NCBI GenBank assembly: GCA_910576775.1
Contig: CAJTJV010000004.1
Span: forward strand, 38,884 to 102,883
Origin: an uncultured Muribaculaceae bacterium
Lineage (GTDB): Bacteria; Bacteroidota; Bacteroidia; Bacteroidales; Muribaculaceae
DNA: 64,000 bases
Direction: 5' to 3'
Shown: positions 54,272 through 63,596 of the stretch, in pieces
Layout of the letters: every line of letters begins with the position of its first letter
How positions within the stretch are numbered: the stretch's first letter is position 1
Notes under the pieces: generated by a model
Seen by the model: only the letters and a program-made list of their open reading frames with translations
What the model was told of the DNA's origin: nothing
Database searches by the model: none
Translations under genes and position numbers: made by a program

Positions 54272-55255
54272 TTATATCAGTATGTCATATAATTGATGTC
54301 GTTCGAGATTGCGGATTATAGCTGATATATCAATGTATTGCAAGGCTTTTTCAATAGCGCTCCTATCATAGGATACACCTATAAGCACAGACTCAATCAT
54401 CTTGACATCGCCCATTTCAAAAAAATCGCCTCGAAATTCCACATTGGTTATGCAGCCTCCGTCGGCAAGAGTTAATTCCACTTGAAAATCGCCTACGCCA
54501 TCAATGCGTTTGTTCCGTTTGATTGTTTCATGTTTCGTATGCCTTCTGCCATAAAGGAACGCAGGAGCATAATATCCTCGCTCAATATCTTCAATCTCGA
54601 GAATATTGTTATCAGTCAGTGTTAGGCTATTGCCTGAACAGAAATACTCCATGGCATACGCACCGAATTCTTCAAGTGACAATGCTATATTCTGTTCTTT
54701 AAGACTCGTTACACGCATATCCACAGATTTCACCGCTTTCGATTCCAGTTTCGCCTTTGAAGGTGTAATGGCACACGACATGCGCACCGGATCAAAATCA
54801 TAGAGCATGGTACCATGTATAATGGAACGGTCTGATAGACGATAGAATGCATTTCCTGCTACTTTTGCGCCTCCAATTAGAATATCATTGCGGCCACTTA
54901 CAGTTGCGTCAATTCCAAGCGATTGCAACATAGAGGCACATGCATTTGTATAGCGAATATAATTCTGCTCAACATCACTACCGGGAGCTATGAAAGAGAA
55001 CATATAGTTGTTCATATCTGCATATACGCATCCGCCCCCACTACGGCGCCGCACCACATCAATACCTTCTGAACGACAATAGGGTAGATTAACCTCCAAA
55101 CTTATATCCTGGTTACGACCACAGATTACTGTCGGATTGACTCTCCACGAGAATATGTAATCATCGGTCGGCAAATTTTTAGCCACCCACTCCTCCATTG
55201 CAAGGAAGAAGGGCAAGCGCCGCTGATGCTCTTCGGATAGACGAACCTCTATCAT
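54272..55255 (-). CDS. lplA: Lipoate-protein ligase A
   Basis: A 327-residue ligase. The lipoyl-AMP binding region has VVRRRSGGGCVYADMNNY near residue 70, and KVAGNAFYR near 130 supplies the catalytic lysine. A C-terminal accessory domain completes a two-domain LplA. It activates free lipoate with ATP and transfers it to GcvH and other carriers. It is the first gene of the glycine cleavage operon, so lipoate attachment and glycine breakdown are likely co-expressed. Confidence 0.93.
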   Translation of the reverse strand: MIEVRLSEEHQRRLPFFLAMEEWVAKNLPTDDYIFSWRVNPTVICGRNQDISLEVNLPYCRSEGIDVVRRRSGGGCVYADMNNYMFSFIAPGSDVEQNYIRYTNACASMLQSLGIDATVSGRNDILIGGAKVAGNAFYRLSDRSIIHGTMLYDFDPVRMSCAITPSKAKLESKAVKSVDMRVTSLKEQNIALSLEEFGAYAMEYFCSGNSLTLTDNNILEIEDIERGYYAPAFLYGRRHTKHETIKRNKRIDGVGDFQVELTLADGGCITNVEFRGDFFEMGDVKMIESVLIGVSYDRSAIEKALQYIDISAIIRNLERHQLYDILI

Positions 55256-55559
55256 ATCTTATAAAACAGATGCCCAAAAATAATCATAATCCCGATAAAT
55301 ACCAAATATATATTCCATCATTGATAAATAATGTAACAAGCGCATCAGTTTTAATAATAAAGGTGAAATATTGGGTTATGAGACGAAAAAGAGTGAAAAA
55401 TATTTTGGCCTTTCACAATTGTTTGTTAATTTTGACGCAAAGTGTTAAATAACCCCCGAATCAGGCAATATTTTATCCTTCAGCATCTAACTTAACACTC
55501 GTTTAGTTGTTAACAAAACAAAGGTTAAAGATTTCACATAGAAAGCTCACCGCAAAAAA
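55256..55559. promoter_or_regulatory. Divergent regulatory gap between lplA and rprX
   Basis: A 304-base AT-rich region with no gene. On the minus strand TATATTTG (55310-55303) is a plausible -7 box for lplA, about 48 bases upstream of its ATG, without a good -33. On the plus strand there is a strong promoter (55404-55434) for rprX, leaving an untranslated leader of about 120 bases. I see no glycine riboswitch-like fold. Confidence 0.5.
55404..55434 (+). promoter_or_regulatory. Strong Bacteroidota promoter for rprX-rprY
   Basis: TTTG at 55404-55407 and TAATTTTG at 55427-55434 are 19 bases apart, an exact match to the -33/-7 consensus. Transcription should begin near 55441. Confidence 0.6.
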
Positions 55560-57086
55560 ATGAAAAAGCAGACAATCTGGATACTGACAGTTCTTATGGC
55601 GATAACATTTATCGGCCTTCTGTGCATACAGATATTCTATATGAAAAAAATAGTGCAGGTTCGCTACGAACAATTTTCTCAAGGCGTCCGCCAAAGCCTT
55701 GTCACCGTAGCCATGCGCCTCGAACAGGACGAAGCACGTCACTATCTGGAAGACGAAGTCCGTAAAGTTGAAACATCCGCACTTATGTCACAGTATCTTG
55801 GAGAACCTTCGGAGCGCCTTGGAGGTATAAAATATTCTTTTACCACCAATACCGGTCTTGAAGCCGACCTCACCATAAAAGGCAGTGCCAACGAGATTAA
55901 CAAGATACAAAGCGGCAATGTAGGTGCGCACTATAACACAATGCGCGACAACTACCGAAACCGTTATCTTTACCAAAAAAATCTTCTTGACGACGTTATA
56001 CTCAACATTATCTCCAAAGCTTCAGCACGTCCTATAAACGAACGCGCAGACAGTGCCATCGTACGGCGTTTTCTTCGTGAAGAACTTGACACACTCGGCC
56101 TGAAAGTACCTTTCGAGTTCGCCATAGTCAACTATGCCGGAACAATAATGTACAAATCGCCAGGCTATCATGCCACGGCAGCCGACCGGGACAACATGTT
56201 CATACAGCCCCTTTTTCCTAATGATCCGGCAGGGACACACAGCTATCTAAAAGTGTATTTTCCGACTAAAGCCGACTACATATTCTCATCCATCTCCTTT
56301 ATGGTTCCGGCCTTTGCTTTTACATTTATATTGCTGATTATATTCGTCTACACTATCTTAATTGCCTTCCGACAAAAGAAACTTACAGAGATGAAAAACG
56401 ATTTCATCAACAATATGACGCACGAATTCAAAACTCCAATATCGTCGATATCACTTGCTGCTCAGATGCTCAACGACCAGAGTGTGCGAAAATCGCCCGC
56501 GATGCTCACCCAGATATCCACGATTATCAACGATGAAACAAAGCGCTTGCGTTTTCAAGTAGAAAAGGTGCTTCAACTTTCGATGTACGATCGTAGCAAA
56601 GCCAACCTCCATCTCGTTGAAATAGATGCAAACTCTTCGATATTCAATATAGTGAATACCTTCAAACTGAAGGTAGTGAAATACGGAGGCTCAATCAATG
56701 CCAACCTCGACGCGATGGATGCAATTGTCAATGTCGACGAGATGCACTTTACCAATGTAATTTTCAATCTGCTCGACAATGCCGTTAAATACCGTGATGA
56801 GGAACGCCCATTGCAACTTTCCGTAACAACACGCAACATTGGGGAAGATAAACTCGAGATAACAGTCAGTGACAACGGCATAGGTATCCGCCGCGATGAT
56901 TTAAAGAAAATTTTCGAGAAATTCTATCGTGTATCAACCGGCAACCGCCACGACGTAAAAGGATTCGGTCTCGGTCTTGCATATGTAAAAAAGATGGTAG
57001 ACGAATTAGGTGGAACCATAAGCGTTGAAAGCGAATTAAATGTAGGAACAAAATTTATTATAATATTACCACTCTCTAAAAACTGA
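55560..57086 (+). CDS. rprX: Sensor histidine kinase, RprX-like
   Basis: A 508-residue membrane kinase. TM1 about 7-26, a long extracytoplasmic domain to about 240, TM2 about 241-265. HisKA: NNMTHEFKTPISSISLAAQML with His near 287. ATPase domain: NLLDNAVKYRDE, VSDNGIGIRRDD and KGFGLGLAYVKKMV. Domain layout and pairing with the regulator that follows 4 bases later resemble Bacteroides RprX, identified in B. fragilis. The gene name is by resemblance; the signal sensed is unknown. Confidence 0.88.
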   Translation: MKKQTIWILTVLMAITFIGLLCIQIFYMKKIVQVRYEQFSQGVRQSLVTVAMRLEQDEARHYLEDEVRKVETSALMSQYLGEPSERLGGIKYSFTTNTGLEADLTIKGSANEINKIQSGNVGAHYNTMRDNYRNRYLYQKNLLDDVILNIISKASARPINERADSAIVRRFLREELDTLGLKVPFEFAIVNYAGTIMYKSPGYHATAADRDNMFIQPLFPNDPAGTHSYLKVYFPTKADYIFSSISFMVPAFAFTFILLIIFVYTILIAFRQKKLTEMKNDFINNMTHEFKTPISSISLAAQMLNDQSVRKSPAMLTQISTIINDETKRLRFQVEKVLQLSMYDRSKANLHLVEIDANSSIFNIVNTFKLKVVKYGGSINANLDAMDAIVNVDEMHFTNVIFNLLDNAVKYRDEERPLQLSVTTRNIGEDKLEITVSDNGIGIRRDDLKKIFEKFYRVSTGNRHDVKGFGLGLAYVKKMVDELGGTISVESELNVGTKFIIILPLSKN

Positions 57087-57090
57087 AATT

Positions 57091-57795
57091 ATGGAAGACA
57101 AAATGCGAATCCTTCTCTGCGAGGACGACGAGAATCTCGGTATGCTGCTCCGCGAGTATCTACAGGCAAAAGGCTATAATGCCGACCTTTTTGTCGACGG
57201 CGACAGCGGATACAAGGCCTTCCTCAAAGGCAAGTACGATATCTGTGTGCTTGATGTGATGATGCCAAAGAAAGACGGTTTCACACTGGCTCAAGAGATA
57301 CGCACCGTAAATTCCGAGGTGCCCATCATATTCCTCACCGCAAAATCTCTCAAAGATGACATACTCGAAGGCTTCAAAATCGGTGCCGACGACTATATCA
57401 CAAAACCGTTCTCGATGGAAGAACTTGTATTCCGTATCGAGGCAATCCTGCGTCGCGTCAAAGGCAAAAAGGGCAAGGAAATTACCATGTATAAAATAGG
57501 GAATTTCAACTTTGACACCCAGAAACAGGTTCTGATGATTGGCGACAAGGTGACAAAACTCACAACAAAAGAATCTGAGCTTCTCAGTCTCCTGTGCGCA
57601 CACGTCAATGAGATCCTTGAACGTAACTACGCCCTAAAGACAATCTGGATTGACGACAATTATTTCAACGCCCGCTCAATGGACGTATACATCACCAAAC
57701 TCCGCAAGCATCTCAAAGCCGACCCATCGATTGAAATCATAAACATCCACGGCAAGGGCTACAAACTTATTGCGCCAGAAACTGAAAAGCGCTGA
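57091..57795 (+). CDS. rprY: OmpR-family response regulator, RprY-like
   Basis: A 234-residue regulator. It starts MEDKMRILLCEDDENLGMLL, very like RprY; the phospho-Asp is in VCVLDVMMPKKDGF-type context near residue 55, and Lys is in YITKPFSMEE. The winged helix has LTTKESELLSLLCAHVNEIL and ends in HGKGYKLI. In Bacteroides, RprY regulates stress and redox/sodium-related genes; the targets here are unknown. A bidirectional terminator follows. Confidence 0.92.
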   Translation: MEDKMRILLCEDDENLGMLLREYLQAKGYNADLFVDGDSGYKAFLKGKYDICVLDVMMPKKDGFTLAQEIRTVNSEVPIIFLTAKSLKDDILEGFKIGADDYITKPFSMEELVFRIEAILRRVKGKKGKEITMYKIGNFNFDTQKQVLMIGDKVTKLTTKESELLSLLCAHVNEILERNYALKTIWIDDNYFNARSMDVYITKLRKHLKADPSIEIINIHGKGYKLIAPETEKR

Positions 57796-57812
57796 TTGTT
57801 AAACTCCAAAAC

Positions 57813-57854
57813 AAAAGCGGCCGCAACGGAACTTTTCCGGAGCGACCGCTTTTA
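57813..57854. terminator. Bidirectional terminator between rprY and the DUF389 gene
   Basis: An inverted repeat AAAAGCGG-CGC ... GCG-CCGCTTTT with an inner CGGAA/TTCCG stem, flanked by A tract on the left and T tract on the right. It sits between convergent genes and can serve both. Confidence 0.8.
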
Positions 57855-57867
57855 TTCATTATACTCA

Positions 57868-59229
57868 TCAAGGTAATGAGAGCACCGTTACATTTTTAAA
57901 TCTGAAACGAGCCTCAATATAATCTTTCAGTTTGTTTCGTTCAGCACTGCTGAAATGTCCTTTAACCGACACTACCGCCACCGCCGTAGTGTCAGTTTTT
58001 GTGGAATCATTGACGTCGGCTATTACAGCAGTCGCAATACCAATGCGATTCACCATAGGAAAAATAATCTTTAGTTCCGGCACTATTTCCGGAGCCATCA
58101 ATGCAGATGTATTTTCTGCCGCAAGAAGCGAACGAAGGGAATCTATACTGCTTTGTTGACGTGTTATAGTATTTTGCGCCATGCGATAAATGTCGCCCAT
58201 ATTAGCATTTACTGCATTGCGTGCACCGGCTTCGGGATCATCACCCTGAATAAACAATAATCGGGTACCGGCAAGTCCGTAAAATTTCAATTTCGAAGAA
58301 AGAGCCAGACGTAACGAATCAATCGGAAGAATCTTCCCTATAAGAGTAAGCTGAAGACAACGCTCTCCATTTTCGGTAAATGCCTTGCGATTGATAACCT
58401 GAGTGTCCGGAAATTTACACTCATTATTGACAAACTCGTCCGTATGCAATTCAAAACGGCTCTCACTAAGCATTTTATAAGTAAGATAAATGCTCGGAAG
58501 CATTGTAAGAATCGCCAGTGAATAGACAACCTTACGCACGCGACGCGCCCTATTGTCATCAGCATCGGAAACGCCCTTGTATTTCATGAGCTTCACACCG
58601 ATGAAAGTAGCAAATGCGATATAGATACTGTTGATAACAAACAGATAGGAAGCACCGAAGAAATAATTGAGCTGCCATGTGGCGAGACCATATCCGGCTG
58701 TACATAATGGCGGCATCAGTGCCGTCGCTATTGCTACACCGGGAATTACATTGCCTTTGTTTGTACTACCCAGCGCAATAATGCCGGCCCCTCCTCCTAC
58801 AAATCCGATAAGTACATCATATATAGTAGGTGATGTGCGGGCAAGGAGTTCGCTATGCGACTCGTTTACCGGAGATATCAGAAAATAAAATGTTGAGGCG
58901 ATAATAGAAAAGGCCGCTGCCATGAAAAGATTTCGGAGGCAGCGCTTTATCAGGTTAAAATCGTGAATTCCCACACCAAGACCTATACCGATGATAGGCC
59001 CCATCAGGGGAGAAATAAGCATCGCACCGATAATTACCGCCGTAGAGTTGGTGTTAAGACCAAGAGATGCTATAAAGATAGCAAGTATAAGGATAAGTAT
59101 ATTTGTCCCTTTGAAAGAAACGCCTTCCCGGATGTTTTTCTCAGCTTCTTCTTGAGATACGAGCTGCCCAGAAAGAGAAAAATAATTGACGAAAAAATCG
59201 CTTATCCTGTTTGTAATAGATGCCTTCAT
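57868..59229 (-). CDS. DUF389-family membrane protein
   Basis: A 453-residue protein of the DUF389/TIGR00341 type. The first 270 residues contain about six membrane helices, with the family motifs LGLNTNSTAVIIGAMLISPLMGPI near residue 57 and GVAIATALMPPLCTAGYGL near 170. The C-terminal ~180 residues are soluble with a BON-like or similar alpha/beta character. No transport activity is established for the family. It follows the CoA-transferase-family gene but is separated from it by a GC-rich terminator, so it may have its own promoter. Confidence 0.88.
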   Translation of the reverse strand: MKASITNRISDFFVNYFSLSGQLVSQEEAEKNIREGVSFKGTNILILILAIFIASLGLNTNSTAVIIGAMLISPLMGPIIGIGLGVGIHDFNLIKRCLRNLFMAAAFSIIASTFYFLISPVNESHSELLARTSPTIYDVLIGFVGGGAGIIALGSTNKGNVIPGVAIATALMPPLCTAGYGLATWQLNYFFGASYLFVINSIYIAFATFIGVKLMKYKGVSDADDNRARRVRKVVYSLAILTMLPSIYLTYKMLSESRFELHTDEFVNNECKFPDTQVINRKAFTENGERCLQLTLIGKILPIDSLRLALSSKLKFYGLAGTRLLFIQGDDPEAGARNAVNANMGDIYRMAQNTITRQQSSIDSLRSLLAAENTSALMAPEIVPELKIIFPMVNRIGIATAVIADVNDSTKTDTTAVAVVSVKGHFSSAERNKLKDYIEARFRFKNVTVLSLP

Positions 59230-59230
59230 A

Positions 59231-59269
59231 ATAAAAATAAACGGCGCCGGCGTTATTGGCGCGGCGCCG
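59231..59269 (-). terminator. GC-rich rho-independent terminator after the CoA-transferase-family gene
   Basis: On the minus strand the stem CGGCGCC ... GGCGCCG (59269-59263 with 59248-59242), with an inner GCG/CGC, is followed by TTTATTTTTATT. It ends transcription of the acetyl-CoA hydrolase/transferase gene just before the DUF389 start. Confidence 0.85.
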
Positions 59270-59288
59270 CATATCGAATAAATAATTG

Positions 59289-60785
59289 TTATTTCATGGA
59301 TTTGCCATAATCGGCGTTGCGCATATCGCCTGTTTCATTGAAGGCATTATGGAATGCGAATGCGGCGCTGAGCGTATGTGGTGTCTGTCCCTGTGTGCCG
59401 AGTTTGAGATAATCACGAAGAAGCTCTCTGTACATGGGGTGGGCACAATTGTCGATAATGGCATGCGCACGTTCAACAGGATCCTTATGACGAAGATCGG
59501 CTATACCCTGATCTGTTACAACAATATCCACAGAGTGTTCACTGTGGTCGGGATGGGCAACCATGGGAACGATGTTGCTGATCATGCCACCTTTGGTAAT
59601 GGACGGACAGCTGAAAATCGACAGATAGGCATTGCGGGTAAAGTCACCAGATCCGCCAATACCATTCATCATGCGGGTACCAAGAACGTGTGTTGAATTT
59701 ACAGAACCGAACAGGTCTACCTCGAGAGCAGTATTCATAGCAATAACACCGAGTCGACGAATAACCTCAGGGTTATTCGAAATTTCAGCCGGTCGCATAA
59801 GAATCTTGTCATGGAAGAAATTCATGTCGCTGAAAAGTGTCTTTTCTGTATCATCGGTGAAAGTCATCGAACAAGTGCTGGCAAAAGTACACTTGCCTTT
59901 CTGGAGCAGTTCGAGAACTGCATCCTGAATAACTTCAGTATACATCATAAATGCAGGAAGTTCCTTACTCTCTCCGAGATCATAGAGAACTGCATTGGCG
60001 ACATTTCCTACACCGGACTGTAGCGGCAGAAATTCTTTTGGAAGGCGTCCGGCTTTGTATTCTCCAACAAGGAAACGAACAACATTTTTGCCAATCATAG
60101 TAGACACTTCATCGGGAGCTGTGAACGGTTTGACGCAGTCGTAAGAGCTTGTGCGGACAATACCACGAATTTTCGACGGATCTACCTTGAGAATCGGCGA
60201 GCCAACGCGATCGTTGGGCGCATATATAGGTATTTCGCGGCGGTATGGAGGATCAAGAGGCATATAGACGTCGTGCATACCGAGAAGCGCCTTGGGAAGC
60301 TTATCGTTTAGTTCAATAAGTATATTCTTCGCAAGTTTTGCATATGTGGGAACATTGCCGACACCACATCCGAGAATGATCTCTCCGCTGTCTGTAACAT
60401 CTGCCGCTTCAATTATGGCAAAATCAATAGGGCCGTATGTTCCGTAACGCACTTCCTGAGCCATCTCCGAAAGATGACGGTCAAAATAGTGGCAATCATG
60501 TGCATTAATACGCTTGCGCAAGTCGGGCACATTCTGATAAGGCGCACGCATATTATAAGCGTTTGCACGCGACATTACACCGTCGACATGGTCGCTGGTC
60601 GATGCGCCGGTGAAAAGATTTACTTTAAATGGACGTCCTTCTTCATGTTCGCGCAAAGCTTTCTTAGCAAGTGCTTCTGTAATGAACTTCGGCGTTCCGG
60701 GGGCGGTAAAACCTGATGTACCGATTGTTGCGCCGTTGTTAATCATCTCGGCTGCTTCTTCAGCCGTCAAATAATTGAATGCCAT
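59289..60785 (-). CDS. Acetyl-CoA hydrolase/transferase family protein (succinyl-CoA:acetate CoA-transferase type)
   Basis: A 498-residue enzyme of the acetyl-CoA hydrolase/transferase family. Visible motifs: GATIGTSGFTAPGTPK near residue 18, LPLQSGVGNVANAVL near 260, the candidate catalytic Glu in MMYTEVIQD near 283, and GIGGSGDFTRNAYLS. Members move CoA between succinyl-CoA and acetate or propionate; in Bacteroidales this fits fermentation that makes acetate, succinate and propionate. Exact CoA donor and acceptor are not determined by the sequence. Confidence 0.92.
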   Translation of the reverse strand: MAFNYLTAEEAAEMINNGATIGTSGFTAPGTPKFITEALAKKALREHEEGRPFKVNLFTGASTSDHVDGVMSRANAYNMRAPYQNVPDLRKRINAHDCHYFDRHLSEMAQEVRYGTYGPIDFAIIEAADVTDSGEIILGCGVGNVPTYAKLAKNILIELNDKLPKALLGMHDVYMPLDPPYRREIPIYAPNDRVGSPILKVDPSKIRGIVRTSSYDCVKPFTAPDEVSTMIGKNVVRFLVGEYKAGRLPKEFLPLQSGVGNVANAVLYDLGESKELPAFMMYTEVIQDAVLELLQKGKCTFASTCSMTFTDDTEKTLFSDMNFFHDKILMRPAEISNNPEVIRRLGVIAMNTALEVDLFGSVNSTHVLGTRMMNGIGGSGDFTRNAYLSIFSCPSITKGGMISNIVPMVAHPDHSEHSVDIVVTDQGIADLRHKDPVERAHAIIDNCAHPMYRELLRDYLKLGTQGQTPHTLSAAFAFHNAFNETGDMRNADYGKSMK

Positions 60786-60810
60786 GTTTATTAGAAATGT
60801 GATATGTTTT

Positions 60811-61179
60811 TCATAATCGGTTAAACTTGGGAGTCAGGATTTCGCTCCAGATTACAGCTCGCCGCAACTCGTCAAGTTTCTGATGTTTCTGCTTTATATC
60901 TTTTGTACCACTTATTCCTGCCGAGATATCCGTAGTTACACGCTGTCCCTCTTTAAAAGGAATATCAGTGCTTTTTGGTTCTTCGACAGAAATTGTTGTC
61001 GCAACCGACAACGGTGTCGGTCTTGGTGCATGCACAGAAGACACGTTGCGAGGTCGGCTCGCACTGTCATTACGATGTTGCGAAAACTTTTTCTTCAACT
61101 CCGAAAGATAACCGAACAGTATCGGAATGAGAATGACAGCAACAGTCGTAAGTATCTCTTTGATGTCGACGAAATCCAC
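60811..61179 (-). CDS. Small membrane-anchored protein of unknown function
   Basis: About 122 residues from a GTG at 61179 (VDFVDIKEILTTVAVI). One N-terminal membrane segment (about 8-25), then a basic and proline/serine-rich cytoplasmic tail. A possible longer reading starts at a TTG at 61230, but a consensus -33/-7 promoter lies between that codon and the GTG, so the shorter form is more likely. The order of TM and tail resembles small Bacteroidota proteins encoded beside miaB, but I do not recognise a family. 25 bases upstream of the CoA-transferase-family gene. Confidence 0.65.
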   Translation of the reverse strand: MDFVDIKEILTTVAVILIPILFGYLSELKKKFSQHRNDSASRPRNVSSVHAPRPTPLSVATTISVEEPKSTDIPFKEGQRVTTDISAGISGTKDIKQKHQKLDELRRAVIWSEILTPKFNRL

Positions 61180-61199
61180 TTTTTTTATTAATTTTGCTG

Positions 61200-61231
61200 C
61201 AAATTTACTCAATCTAAGCCAATGGCACAAA
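61200..61231 (-). promoter_or_regulatory. Promoter for the small membrane protein and CoA-transferase-family gene
   Basis: On the minus strand TTTG (61231-61228) and TAAATTTG (61207-61200) are 20 bases apart, matching the Bacteroidota consensus. Transcription would start near 61194, about 15 bases ahead of the GTG at 61179. Confidence 0.55.
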
Positions 61232-61243
61232 TATTTTGCTTAA

Positions 61244-62593
61244 ATGGAGACGAATAAGTACATCGAGCCAACAAATACCCGTAAGCTTTTTATAGAGACA
61301 TATGGTTGCCAGATGAATGTCGCTGATAGCGAAGTGGTGGCATCAATTATGCAGATGGCATCTTATTCTCTCATTGATAATATAGAAGAGGCAGATGCAG
61401 TACTGTTGAACACATGCTCAATACGAGACAATGCCGAACAGAAAATCATAAGCCGCCTACAGGCATTACGAGCAATGCGAAAGAAAAAGCCAGGACTAAT
61501 CATTGGTGTCATAGGCTGTATGGCAGAGCGTGTACGGGAAGAACTTATGAATACTCATGGAGTCAACCTTGTGGCCGGGCCGGATTCTTATCTTGATCTT
61601 CCCGGGCTTTTCGCCGCTGTTGAAGCCGGAGAGACGGCAATAAATGTCGAACTGAGTACAACAGAAACATATCGTGACATAGTTCCAGTCCGACTACCCG
61701 GACATCGGATCTCAGGTTTCATAAGCATTATGAGAGGTTGCAATAATTTCTGTTCATACTGCATCGTCCCATATACACGCGGTCGCGAACGCTCAAGGCC
61801 AGTCGAAAGCATTCTAAATGAACTCGCCGACTTACGTGCAAAAGGCTATAAGGAGGCTACGCTTTTAGGGCAGAATGTAAATAGTTACTGCGATATGTCC
61901 GGCGGCAAAGCAGTCAATTTCGCCCGTCTTTTGACGATTGTAGCGGAAGCTGCACCTGACATGCGGATACGCTTCACGACCTCGCATCCAAAAGACATGG
62001 ATCATGAAACTTTGTTGGCAATCGCTTCACACGACAACATCTGCAAGCATATACACCTTCCTGTACAAAGCGGCAGCAATTCTGTCCTAAAGGCAATGAA
62101 CAGGAAATACACTCGTGAATGGTATCTCGACCGTATAGCCGACATCAAAACCACCATCCCCAATTGCGGCATATCAACCGACCTTTTCACAGGTTTCCAC
62201 GGGGAAAGCGAAGAGGATTTTGAAGACACTCTTTCACTTATGCGTGCTGTCGGATTCGATTCCGCGTTCATGTTCAAATATTCCGAACGCCCCGGGACTC
62301 TTGCCGCACGCACCATGCCCGACAATGTTCCGGAAGATATAAAAATCGAACGGCTCAACCGTATGATCAAACTTCAAGGTGAATTGTCGCTTGCTTCGAA
62401 CAAGGCAGAAATTGGCAACGAGGTCGAAGTACTTGTCGAAGGCATATCAAAACGAAGCAAAGAGCAGATGGTCGGCCGCACAAGCCAGAACAAAACCGCC
62501 GTATTTCCCCGAAGAAATGCGCATGTAGGCGAGCTGGTTAAACTGAAAGTTGTCGACGCTACATCCGCTACTCTTATCTGCGAGCTCATATGA
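61244..62593 (+). CDS. miaB: tRNA-2-methylthio-N6-dimethylallyladenosine synthase
   Basis: A 449-residue radical SAM methylthiotransferase. The N-terminal domain has IETYGCQMNVADSEV with the auxiliary cluster Cys, joined by NTCSIRDNAEQK and VIGCMAER. The SAM cluster is GCNNFCSYCIVPYTRGRERS near residue 165, and a TRAM domain closes the protein. It adds the 2-methylthio group to i6A37 in tRNAs reading UNN codons. The stop overlaps the acyltransferase start by 4 bases (ATGA). Confidence 0.96.
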   Translation: METNKYIEPTNTRKLFIETYGCQMNVADSEVVASIMQMASYSLIDNIEEADAVLLNTCSIRDNAEQKIISRLQALRAMRKKKPGLIIGVIGCMAERVREELMNTHGVNLVAGPDSYLDLPGLFAAVEAGETAINVELSTTETYRDIVPVRLPGHRISGFISIMRGCNNFCSYCIVPYTRGRERSRPVESILNELADLRAKGYKEATLLGQNVNSYCDMSGGKAVNFARLLTIVAEAAPDMRIRFTTSHPKDMDHETLLAIASHDNICKHIHLPVQSGSNSVLKAMNRKYTREWYLDRIADIKTTIPNCGISTDLFTGFHGESEEDFEDTLSLMRAVGFDSAFMFKYSERPGTLAARTMPDNVPEDIKIERLNRMIKLQGELSLASNKAEIGNEVEVLVEGISKRSKEQMVGRTSQNKTAVFPRRNAHVGELVKLKVVDATSATLICELI

Positions 62594-63594
62594 TTTTCCC
62601 AATCCAGGGTCTAAGAGCTATTGCGGCAATTTATGTGCTGTTTTATCATAACATGCAGCTCCATGGAATATTTGACAACACAGCTGAGTTTTGCGTAGCA
62701 CTTTTTTTTACAATCAGCGGTTTTCTGATGGCAGAAAAGAAGGTTGCGGATGCGCGCCTTTTTACAACCGAAAAAATAGCAAAACTCTATCCGGTAAATA
62801 TACTTTGCCTTCTGATTGCAGTATATATTTTCAGAAAGGAACTTTACGATAGGTGGCCTGCTTATATCTGTAATTTTTTTCTGGTACAAAGCTGGATTCC
62901 CGACCCGGATTTTTATTTTTTCAGCGGCGACCCGGTATCTTGGTTCCTAAGCGACATAATGCTTGCATATCTGCTTTTCCCCTGGCTTTCAAAGCTGTTT
63001 AAATCACATTTCACTACGGCAGGAATTATCTTTATAACATTATGTGCCATCACTATATTCGCGGCAGAATTTATATATCCGAAAGACAAGATTGACGGCC
63101 TTGTATACATAGCGCCCTATAGCCGTATTCTTGATTTTATGGCGGGAATGATAGCCGGAACTATAGCTTCAAGAATCAAAAAATTCAACGACAATATAAT
63201 TCAGCTTCTGGCATTCTCTGTATTGGTATTCGCATTCTGCATGGTATCATATATCCCCAAATCTATTTCATTAACCTTCTGGTGGTATGCTCCATGCGCT
63301 TTATTAATTGTATCACTGGCGCAAGGCGACGGACGTAAAGGAATATTCGGCCGCCTGCTTTCATGGCGACCTCTCGTCAGGCTCGGCGATATCAGTTTCG
63401 GCATTTTCATGTACCATTTTCCTGTTATTTGGATAATGGATGTAAGTTCAAACAAATTCGGTTTTTCCATCAACCCGTTTGCACAGCTTATACTCGCGCT
63501 AATATTTACAATAATTATTGCCGGTTTAAGTAAAAAATATTTCGAGCGTCCCGTGAACGCACTTATTCATCGGTTCGTATATAGTCGCAATTGA
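62590..63594 (+). CDS. Membrane acyltransferase (acyltransferase_3 family)
   Basis: A 334-residue integral membrane protein with about 9-10 helices. The N terminus, PIQGLRAIAAIYVLFYHN, has the Arg and His of the acyltransferase_3 active-site region; SWFLSDIMLAYLLFPWL and GDISFGIFMYHFPVIW are further family matches. Members O-acylate sugars of LPS, exopolysaccharide or peptidoglycan. Coupled by a 4-base overlap to miaB, an unrelated gene. Its stop is only 3 bases from the end of an IS element, so the native C terminus or downstream neighbour may have been altered. Confidence 0.88.
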   Translation: MIFPIQGLRAIAAIYVLFYHNMQLHGIFDNTAEFCVALFFTISGFLMAEKKVADARLFTTEKIAKLYPVNILCLLIAVYIFRKELYDRWPAYICNFFLVQSWIPDPDFYFFSGDPVSWFLSDIMLAYLLFPWLSKLFKSHFTTAGIIFITLCAITIFAAEFIYPKDKIDGLVYIAPYSRILDFMAGMIAGTIASRIKKFNDNIIQLLAFSVLVFAFCMVSYIPKSISLTFWWYAPCALLIVSLAQGDGRKGIFGRLLSWRPLVRLGDISFGIFMYHFPVIWIMDVSSNKFGFSINPFAQLILALIFTIIIAGLSKKYFERPVNALIHRFVYSRN

Positions 63595-63596
63595 AA

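Noticed and set aside
55256..55559. Glycine riboswitch ahead of the glycine cleavage operon
   Set aside because: The region is very AT-rich and I could not find the paired glycine-aptamer helices; only promoter-like motifs are visible.
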